DNA from: Rugamonas apoptosis
GTDB lineage: Bacteria > Pseudomonadota > Gammaproteobacteria > Burkholderiales > Burkholderiaceae_D
NCBI RefSeq assembly: GCF_014042355.1
Contig: NZ_JACEZU010000005.1
Span: forward strand, 310,001 to 374,000
Reading direction: 5' to 3'
DNA length: 64,000 nucleotides
The notes under the pieces were generated by a model, which saw only the letters and a program-made list of their open reading frames with translations, had not been told where the DNA came from and did not search any database. Positions 43,528 through 49,658 of the stretch are shown in pieces. The translations under genes and the position numbers were made by a program. Each line of letters starts with the position of its first letter. Position 1 is the first letter of the stretch.

Positions 43528-44415
43528 TTACGCCATGGCCGCGCAGGCGGCGCTGGGGCGGCGCACGTCCAGGCTGCGCCGCAAGACCTGGTCGGTCACC
43601 CACTTGGCAGCCCGGTGGGCGCGCTGCGCCACGATCTCCGGCGCCAGCTGCAGGTAGTCGTCGTTGAAGACCTCGAAGCTGTAGTCGCCCCGGTAGCCGC
43701 CCCGGTCCAGCCGGCGCAGCAGGTCCGTCAGCTCGGCCGAATGGGCGCCCTCGCCCGGGAATACGCGCAGGTGGCGGGCCGTTTCCAGCCTTTCCTCGGC
43801 GCTGCGGATATCGCGCCACATGAAGTCCGACAGCTGCACCATCGCGATCTTGGCGCTGGGGATATCCTGCAGGCCATCGAGGCTGGCCCGGTTGGCCAGC
43901 ATGTGGAAGGAATCGATCACCACACCCAGGTTGGCGTGATCGGCCAGCTCCACCGCTTCCCACGACTGCTCGTATTGGTTGACGTGACGGCCCCAGGACA
44001 AGGCCTCATAGCCCACCCGCACCCCCAGCGGCACGGCCAGCGTGGCCAGCTTGGCCAGATGGCGGGCGATCAGCGGCATGGAGGCGCTGGCATGGCTGGA
44101 GGTGCTGGAGCAGACCATCAACAGCGGCGCACCCACGGCCTGGCACACCAGCAACATCTGGCGGGCGATGTCGAGCTTGTACTCGTGCAGCGCGCCGTCC
44201 AGTCCCTCGTAGTCGCGCATCACCTGGATGCCCGTCACCCGCACGCCGCTGGCGCGCACCAGCCGCACCGCCTCATCGAGCCCGCCGGGGTGCCCGGCCA
44301 GGTCCCTGGCCCACAGCATGATCTGGCTGAAACCGGCCGCCCGCGAGGCGCGCAGCTTGGCTTCCAGCGGGCCGGCCAGGGTGATGCTGTCCATGCCGAA
44401 ATTGGAGAGATTCAC
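43528..44415 (-). CDS. 3-Dehydroshikimate dehydratase, xylose-isomerase-like TIM barrel (QuiC1 N-domain type)
   Basis: Protein of 295 residues of the sugar-phosphate isomerase/epimerase fold that would dehydrate 3-dehydroshikimate to protocatechuate. The metal ligands expected for this barrel are visible: Glu in GYEALSWGRH (about 133), Asp and His in VVIDSFHML (about 164), Gln in MVQLSDF (about 191) and Glu in SFEVFNDDY (about 239). The start is GTG 44415, with GGAGG four bases upstream, overlapping the stop of the preceding gene as GTGA. In pseudomonads this domain is fused to a C-terminal HPPD-like domain; here that partner is a separate gene (45250-46134). Confidence 0.85.
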   Translation of the reverse strand: MNLSNFGMDSITLAGPLEAKLRASRAAGFSQIMLWARDLAGHPGGLDEAVRLVRASGVRVTGIQVMRDYEGLDGALHEYKLDIARQMLLVCQAVGAPLLMVCSSTSSHASASMPLIARHLAKLATLAVPLGVRVGYEALSWGRHVNQYEQSWEAVELADHANLGVVIDSFHMLANRASLDGLQDIPSAKIAMVQLSDFMWRDIRSAEERLETARHLRVFPGEGAHSAELTDLLRRLDRGGYRGDYSFEVFNDDYLQLAPEIVAQRAHRAAKWVTDQVLRRSLDVRRPSAACAAMA

Positions 44416-45257
44416 AGGGCCTCCAGCGCACGGAAGGCGTCCGACGACACGCCGGGCCAGCCAAACAGCTCCAGGTACAAGGGCGCCTGCTCGATCAGCA
44501 TCTCCTTGCCCTTCTGGATGCGGCAGCCCATTTCCTGCGCCTGGCGCAGCAGCCGGGTCATCTCGATCTTCATGCCGCAATCGGCCACCACGCAGCCGGG
44601 CGACACGCCGCGCAGGTCAATAGGCAATGGGTCGTCCGCGTGCATGCCCAGCGGGGTCGAATTGACCACCACGTCGAAACCGGCGGCGGCCGGCGGCGCG
44701 ATCACAAACTCCACGGAGGGAAACGCTTGCTGCAAGCGGGCCTGCAAGGCGCTGGCCTGTTCGGTGCGTGTGTCGTAGATGGCCACCTGGCCGATACCGC
44801 GCTCGGCCAGCGCATAGGCGATGGCGCAGCCAACGCCGCCGCTGCCCACCACCAGCGCGCGCGCCGCCGGCCAGTTCAGCGGCTTCCCGGCGCAGGTGCG
44901 GTCGAAGGCGCGGATGAAACCTTCGCCGTCGATCAGGTCGCCCAGCAGCATGCCTTCCGCATCCTTGTAGATGGCGTTGCAGGCGCCGGCCAGCACGGCG
45001 CGATTGCTGGGCTGTTCGACGGCGCTCACGCTCATCGGCTTGTGCGGAATGGAGACGAAGATGCCGCCCACATTGGGGAACGACATCAGCATGCGCACGG
45101 CCGCCGTGTACGATTCGGGCGGCACCTTGAGCGGGACCACGCGCGCATCGATGCCATGGCGCTGGAAGTAGGCGTTGAACAGCGCGGGTGCCTTGACCTG
45201 CTCGACCGGCCAGCCGATCACGGGGAAGATACGGGTGGTGCCTGAAATCTCAATCAT
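44412..45257 (-). CDS. Shikimate/quinate dehydrogenase-like protein (AroE family)
   Basis: NAD(P)-dependent dehydrogenase of 281 residues. The catalytic Lys is in FVSIPHKPMS (about residue 72) and the Asp in GDLIDGEGF (about 107). The nucleotide site reads VVGSGGVGCAIAYALAERG (about 136-154), followed by NSTPLGM. In canonical AroE the N-terminus reads G-N-P-x-x-H-S-x-S-P, with both Ser holding the shikimate carboxylate; here it is GWPVEQVKAP, replacing them by Val and Ala. Substrate preference is therefore uncertain: quinate, shikimate or a related compound. It overlaps the VOC gene by 8 bases upstream and the dehydratase gene by 4 downstream. Confidence 0.85.
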   Translation of the reverse strand: MIEISGTTRIFPVIGWPVEQVKAPALFNAYFQRHGIDARVVPLKVPPESYTAAVRMLMSFPNVGGIFVSIPHKPMSVSAVEQPSNRAVLAGACNAIYKDAEGMLLGDLIDGEGFIRAFDRTCAGKPLNWPAARALVVGSGGVGCAIAYALAERGIGQVAIYDTRTEQASALQARLQQAFPSVEFVIAPPAAAGFDVVVNSTPLGMHADDPLPIDLRGVSPGCVVADCGMKIEMTRLLRQAQEMGCRIQKGKEMLIEQAPLYLELFGWPGVSSDAFRALEAL

Positions 45258-46134
45258 GGTGGTTCTCCAGGTGGCTTACGACCAGCTCGAAGCTGACGCC
45301 GCCTTTGTAAAGTTGGGTGAGTGCGCCGCGTTCGCTGGACTGGGCCGGCGCGCGGTCGATGAAGACGATGCCGCGCCGCTGCAAGGTCCGAACGGCCTCC
45401 AGCACGTCCGGCACGCCGAAGCCGACGCGGATCAATTGTTCGCCCCACTGCAGGCCGCCCGCGCCTTCGGGCGGTTCGACCAGTTGCAGGTAGAAGCGGT
45501 GGCATGGGCTTTCCAGCAGCGTGCCCTTGGGGACGACGCCGAAATACCGTCCTTCCGGCAGCACGCGGAAGTCCATCAACTGCTGGTAGAAATCGATCCA
45601 TTCCGGCGCGCGGCCGGCGCCGATGGCTTGCACCACGCCGAAAAAGTGCATGCCGGCCAGCGCGGGCGGATTAGCCGGCGCATGGGGAATCGGCTTGAAG
45701 TCGACGTCGTAGATGGAGAAGTCGCGGAACCGGTCGACAAAGTAGAGAATGGAATCGCCGGCGCCATGCACGCCAGGGATGTTCAGTTCCATCACCCCGG
45801 CCCGGGTCTGGATCGCCCAGGCGCCCATGTCGATCGCGTGGCGGTAGGCGGCGTCCGCGTCGCGCACCCGCAGGGCGATGGCGCTGATGACGGTGGACTG
45901 GGGATCGGTGCCCGACTGCGGCAAGGCGCGCGGATCGGCGTTGACGATCACGTTCATCGTGCCCTGGCGATACAGGGTCACTTCCCGCGAACGGTGGCGG
46001 GCAGTGGCCACGAACCCCATCTGTTCCAGCAGCGCGCCAAACGCCAGCGGCTGGGCACTCGCATATTCGACGAACTCGATGCCGTCGATGCCCAATGGAT
46101 TGTGCGGTTCCGGATTGTGTTCTTGCGCCGTCAT
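45250..46134 (-). CDS. VOC-superfamily, HPPD-like protein (split QuiC1 C-domain)
   Basis: Protein of 294 residues with two VOC repeats like 4-hydroxyphenylpyruvate dioxygenase: GIDGIEFVEYASAQP at the start, GDSILYFVDRFRDFSIYDVD in the middle, GMHFFGVVQAI, and FELVVSHLENH at the end. By eye, the first and third HPPD iron ligands are kept (His in GMHFF, Glu in FELVV), but the position of the second His (canonical Q-H-I-A) reads LIRVGF. It is the first gene of the operon. ATG 46134 is preferred to the adjacent ATG 46137 because GAGG lies six bases before it. It likely partners the dehydratase as the separated second half of QuiC1; an independent dioxygenase role seems less likely. Confidence 0.78.
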   Translation of the reverse strand: MTAQEHNPEPHNPLGIDGIEFVEYASAQPLAFGALLEQMGFVATARHRSREVTLYRQGTMNVIVNADPRALPQSGTDPQSTVISAIALRVRDADAAYRHAIDMGAWAIQTRAGVMELNIPGVHGAGDSILYFVDRFRDFSIYDVDFKPIPHAPANPPALAGMHFFGVVQAIGAGRAPEWIDFYQQLMDFRVLPEGRYFGVVPKGTLLESPCHRFYLQLVEPPEGAGGLQWGEQLIRVGFGVPDVLEAVRTLQRRGIVFIDRAPAQSSERGALTQLYKGGVSFELVVSHLENHHD

Positions 46135-46209
46135 CATGGTCCTCACTCGGTTGAATGAGGCCAGTGTAGAAAGCGGCAAGGACAAAAAACAGCCGTCAAA
46201 ATGGCGATT

Positions 46210-46246
46210 TTTGCGCTACTCGCGCATCATGCGCGATAAGCGCGCA
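46210..46246. promoter_or_regulatory. Tandem operator pair (proximal) for the quinate-like operon
   Basis: TTTGCG-CTACT-CGCGCA (46210-46226) and TGCGCG-ATAAG-CGCGCA (46230-46246) are palindromic 17-mers whose starts are exactly 20 bases apart. The pair ends 76 bases before the ATG of the first operon gene. The arrangement fits binding of IclR-family dimers on one DNA face. Candidate binder: the IclR protein at 47887. Confidence 0.65.
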
Positions 46247-46318
46247 AATGCCCGTATTTTTCTTATCCTGGGTCAAATTTGGACGGTCACGGCCTGCGAG
46301 TGTGGTGTTTTTGCCCAT

Positions 46319-46355
46319 TGCGCGATCAACGCGCAGTACGCGCGTGATGCGCGCA
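46319..46355. promoter_or_regulatory. Tandem operator pair (distal) for the quinate-like operon
   Basis: TGCGCG-ATCAA-CGCGCA (46319-46335) and CGCGCG-TGATG-CGCGCA (46339-46355) repeat the same 17-mer design with the same 20-base period, 109 bases further from the operon start. Together with the proximal pair they fill most of the 310-base gap between the MFS and VOC genes. Confidence 0.65.
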
Positions 46356-46444
46356 AATAGCACGGTCGCCGCTTGTACCACCCCGGGCGGCGGCATACCA
46401 TCGCAACGCATCCGCATTCAAGCTCAGGGGCCACCGCCATGTCT

Positions 46445-47659
46445 TCACGCCTGCACCGTTCCGGCGCGCCGGTAAGCGCGCTCCATGCCCCCGAACGCCA
46501 ACAGGCCCAGCGCGGCGCTGATGCAGCTCATGGCCAGCACCAGCGTGGCCGACGCGTCCAACTGGCTGTGCGACACCAGTTGGCCAGCGACGAAGGCCAT
46601 GGAGGTGATGATGCAGCCGGACACCGCCGCCGCCCGCCCGGCCTGCGCGGGGAACGGTTCCACCGCCCCGCCCTGCCCGCACGGCTGGTGGATACCATGC
46701 CCCAGCATGTACACGCATTGCGGCACCAGCAGCGCCCATGGCGCATGCACGCCCGCTTGCGCCAGCAGCAACTGGCCGGCGCCGCCGGCCATGGACAACA
46801 ATGCCCCCATACGCACCACACGCGGCACGGGATAGTGGCGCAAGCTGCGCCGGCAGATCACCGTGCCGACCAGGAAAGCCAGCGTACAGGCGGCCGGCAC
46901 GGCGCCGTAGGCCACACGGGACATGCCGAAATCGCGGATGAAGACGAACGGCGACAACAGCAGGAAGCACATGATGCCGCTGAAGCTGATCCCGGCCAGC
47001 AGCGACGAGGCCAGGAAACGGGGATGGCGCACCATGGCCCAATAGCCCGTCACATCGGCATCACCGGCGGCAGCGGGCGCGCGCGTCTCCGGCAGTCCCC
47101 GCCACACAGCCAGCCAGGCCAGTGCGCCGAATCCGGCCACCAGCGCCAGCGTCCAGTGCCAACCCAGCCACTGAGTGACCAGGCCGCCGGCCAGTGGACT
47201 CAGTACGCCGATCGTGCCCATGCCCGTCATGCTGCGCGCCATCACGCCCATGCCGGCCGGACCGGCGTACAGGTCGCGGATCACGGCGCGCGCACCGATC
47301 ACGCAGGCGGCGGCCGCCATGCCCAGCAAGACCCGGCTGGTGATCAGCGTTTCCAGCCCGCCGGCCAGCGCGCCCGTCACGGCGGCCGCCACGTACAGGG
47401 TCAAACCGCCCAGCAGCAAGGAGCGGCGGCCGATGCGGTCGGCGCGCCAGCCGATTGCCAACTGGGCCAGGCCGAAGGCGAGGAGGAAGGCCGTCAGCGT
47501 CCACTGGACGGGACCGGCGCGGCCACCGAACTGGCTGGCGATCTGCGGCAAGGCGGGCAGGTAGACGTCGGTGGCCACCAGTTGACAGGCCAGCAGCAAT
47601 ACCAGCACTGTGCCCAGCGCGGGTCGCGTACGCGCGTTGGCGCTCAAGCCTGCGCTCAT
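46445..47659 (-). CDS. Bcr/CflA-type MFS transporter
   Basis: Major facilitator of 404 residues with about twelve membrane segments, of the drug-resistance (DHA1, Bcr/CflA) group: VLVLLLACQLVATDVYLPAL opens the protein and QLAIGWRADRIGRRSLLLGG is the loop 2-3 motif, then GLETLITSRVLLGMAAAACV and RAVIRDLYAG. ATG 47659 is chosen because it begins the typical N-terminus; the open frame continues upstream to 47836 without family similarity. It shares the island with the quinate-like operon and may export a toxic aromatic intermediate, but it is separated by the operator region and may be an unrelated efflux gene. Confidence 0.86.
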   Translation of the reverse strand: MSAGLSANARTRPALGTVLVLLLACQLVATDVYLPALPQIASQFGGRAGPVQWTLTAFLLAFGLAQLAIGWRADRIGRRSLLLGGLTLYVAAAVTGALAGGLETLITSRVLLGMAAAACVIGARAVIRDLYAGPAGMGVMARSMTGMGTIGVLSPLAGGLVTQWLGWHWTLALVAGFGALAWLAVWRGLPETRAPAAAGDADVTGYWAMVRHPRFLASSLLAGISFSGIMCFLLLSPFVFIRDFGMSRVAYGAVPAACTLAFLVGTVICRRSLRHYPVPRVVRMGALLSMAGGAGQLLLAQAGVHAPWALLVPQCVYMLGHGIHQPCGQGGAVEPFPAQAGRAAAVSGCIITSMAFVAGQLVSHSQLDASATLVLAMSCISAALGLLAFGGMERAYRRAGTVQA

Positions 47660-47836
47660 GGCTGCACCGTCGTGACGTGGTTGCACATGGCGGCGGGCCG
47701 CGCGGAATGGAAGGCGGGGGTCATCGGGAATCCTTGTGAGTCGGCGCGAGCTGCCGTGGCACGGCCGGGATACCGGACGCCTCCCGATTGTAGAAACCAG
47801 GCCCGCTTCAAGATAGAGGCGAACAAGGTCAAACAT

Positions 47837-47870
47837 GCGACAATCGCACCAGGTGCGCGATTGTCGCGCA
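47837..47870 (+). promoter_or_regulatory. Operator pair upstream of the IclR regulator gene
   Basis: GCGACAATCGC (47837-47847) and GCGATTGTCGC (47857-47867) are perfect reverse complements with starts 20 bases apart. The right copy extends to TGCGCG-ATTGT-CGCGCA (47854-47870), the same 17-mer as before the catabolic operon. It lies 16-50 bases before the regulator ATG, in the position for autorepression. Confidence 0.7.
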
Positions 47871-47886
47871 ATTCAAGGAAATCAGG

Positions 47887-48669
47887 ATGAAGAAGCCGGC
47901 TTTGCAGGATGTCGTCGTCGCCAAGCGCGACCAGATCGAGGGCTTGATCAAGGGCGTGGACGTGATCCGCGCTTTCGACCATGAATCGGTGCGGCTCACG
48001 CCGACGGAACTGGGAGAACGGGTCAACCTCAGTCGCACGGCGGCGCGCCGTTACCTGCTCACGCTGGTGCATATCGGCCTGGCCGCCACCGACGGGCGCA
48101 CTTTCTGGCTACGCCCCAGTGTGCTCAGCCTGGGGCACGCCTATGTGGATTCGGCCCGTTTGCCGCGCGCCGTGGTGCCCTACCTGCAGCGGCTCACCAA
48201 CCAGTTGCAGGAATCGACCAACTATTCCGTGCTCGATGGCGACGATGTGGTCTACGTGAGCCGGGTGAATGCGCCGCGCATCCTGCTGGCCGGCTTCGAC
48301 CCAGGCATGCGGCTGCCAGCCTACACTTCCACAGCCGGGCGCGTGCTGCTGTCATCGCTCACCGACGACGCACTGCACGCCTATCTGGCCCGCATCACCC
48401 CCATCGCCTACACGCACCTGACGGTGACGGACAAGGAGCAGTTGTTCCGCGAGATCGTCGCCATCCGCGAAGATGGCTTCGGCTCCACCGAGAACCAGTA
48501 CGAGATGGGCTTGCGCGGCATCTCCGTGCCCGTCAAGAGCCGCGGTGGCACGGTGGTCGGCGCGCTGTCGACCTCCATGGCCACCACCAGCGGCACCCGC
48601 AAGGAAGCCATCGCCCGTTGCGTGCCGGCCATGCAGGCCACGGCCAATACACTGATGCTGTGGGTCTGA
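47887..48669 (+). CDS. IclR-family transcriptional regulator (PcaR/PcaU/PobR group)
   Basis: Regulator of 260 residues. The N-terminal winged helix covers about 15-80 (GLIKGVDVIRAFDHE, LTPTELGERVNLSRTAARRY). The effector domain covers about 85-255, with YTSTAGRVLLSSLTDDAL, the VSRVNAPRILLAGF region and the ligand-pocket end GLRGISVPVKSRGG. The sequence type is that of regulators of protocatechuate, 4-hydroxybenzoate and quinate catabolism. CAGG is close before ATG 47887. It diverges from the MFS gene and has an operator pair in its own promoter matching those before the catabolic operon, so it very probably controls that operon. Confidence 0.9.
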   Translation: MKKPALQDVVVAKRDQIEGLIKGVDVIRAFDHESVRLTPTELGERVNLSRTAARRYLLTLVHIGLAATDGRTFWLRPSVLSLGHAYVDSARLPRAVVPYLQRLTNQLQESTNYSVLDGDDVVYVSRVNAPRILLAGFDPGMRLPAYTSTAGRVLLSSLTDDALHAYLARITPIAYTHLTVTDKEQLFREIVAIREDGFGSTENQYEMGLRGISVPVKSRGGTVVGALSTSMATTSGTRKEAIARCVPAMQATANTLMLWV

Positions 48670-48744
48670 TGCAGCGCTTGGCGCAAGCTGCTGGTCAACC
48701 TGAAGGCGGAACAGATCGGGTTCTTCATCGCCAGATCCGTGGTA

Positions 48745-48777
48745 AAGTACATGCGAGTACACACAAGTACATACGAG
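48745..48777 (+). promoter_or_regulatory. Direct-repeat operator of the vapBC genes
   Basis: AAGTACATGCGAG (48745-48757) and AAGTACATACGAG (48765-48777) are 13-base direct repeats differing at one base and starting 20 bases apart, with another GAGTAC between. They end seven bases before the antitoxin ATG and include its ribosome site (GAGG). This is the expected autoregulation site of the antitoxin-toxin complex. Confidence 0.65.
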
Positions 48778-48784
48778 GATAGCC

Positions 48785-49021
48785 ATGCGAACCACACGGG
48801 CATTCAAGAACGGCAACTCGCAGGCGGTGCGCATTCCAGCCGAGATCGCCTATGAGAGAACGGATATTGAGCTGGAAATCGAGCGTATCGGAGAAGAAAT
48901 CAGGATCCGTCCGGCGCGACGCCCTTTGACCGGCGTCATGAAGAAATTCGCCCGGTTCGGGCCCGACTTTCTGGCCGAGGGACGCGGCGACCATGAGCAG
49001 AGCGACCGGGAGCCATTGTAA
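48785..49021 (+). CDS. vapB: VapB-type antitoxin (AbrB/MazE fold)
   Basis: Antitoxin of 78 residues. The swapped-hairpin DNA-binding N-terminus (TRAFKNGNSQAVRIPAEIAY, residues 4-23) is the AbrB-like signature of VapB. The C-terminal part (MKKFARFGPDFLAEGR) would wrap the toxin. Its TAA overlaps the toxin ATG by one base. The complex probably represses its own promoter through the 20-base-period repeats upstream. Confidence 0.92.
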   Translation: MRTTRAFKNGNSQAVRIPAEIAYERTDIELEIERIGEEIRIRPARRPLTGVMKKFARFGPDFLAEGRGDHEQSDREPL

Positions 49022-49422
49022 TGGCGTTGTACATGCTCGATACCAATATGTGCATCTACCTGATGAAGAACCAGCCCGATCAGGTCGCCCGCCGTTTCGC
49101 TCAATGTTATGTGGGCGACGTCGTCATGTCCGCCATCACATTTGCCGAATTACAGTATGGCGTCACAGTGTCGCAAAACAGTGCGCGGGAAAGCCATCAT
49201 CTGGCCGCACTCATTGAAGACATCCCGGTAATGCCGTTCGATGCGGCGGCGGCGTTGTCATATGGCGCGATACGGCAAGCCACACGCGAACGCAAAAGAG
49301 ACCAGCTCGACAAACTGATCGCGTCGCATGCCGTATCCCTCAACGTGGCGCTGGTAACGAATAACGAGCGTGACTTTGGCGCGTATCCCGGCTTGCGAAT
49401 TGAGAACTGGCTCAACAATTAA
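49021..49422 (+). CDS. vapC: VapC-type toxin (PIN-domain ribonuclease)
   Basis: Toxin of 133 residues, a Mg2+-dependent PIN ribonuclease that in the family cuts tRNA or rRNA. The acidic active-site residues are seen in MLDTNMCIYLM (Asp7), FAELQYG (Glu44), QLDKLIASHAV (Asp, about 99) and TNNERDF (about 118). All four motifs are intact, so it should be active when freed from VapB. It is the VapC subgroup with CIYLMKNQP near the N-terminus. It lies between the catabolic island and the TonB receptor, with no sign of an associated mobile element. Confidence 0.93.
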   Translation: MALYMLDTNMCIYLMKNQPDQVARRFAQCYVGDVVMSAITFAELQYGVTVSQNSARESHHLAALIEDIPVMPFDAAAALSYGAIRQATRERKRDQLDKLIASHAVSLNVALVTNNERDFGAYPGLRIENWLNN

Positions 49423-49658
49423 ATGAACCGGGGGCGATTCCAGGCGCATCGCCCGCCCCTTCGAAACGGCCATGATGTGTGCGTTTTTTACACGCACGCC
49501 CCGGCGAGGGACTATTTCCCAGCTACACGACCTGTTAGACTCTTATCCCTTGCAGTACATAGCGGCATTGTTGTCAAATAATTATACGTGTGGTGAAACT
49601 AACATTCCAAGGCCGGGCCGGGGGTGGCGGTAGCACGACCAGACTGGGGAATGGTTCT

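Noticed and set aside
49423-49658. Additional gene between vapC and the TonB receptor gene
   Set aside because: No open frame with coding-like composition; the in-frame extension of the receptor to 49590 lacks a signal-peptide-like sequence and ribosome site.
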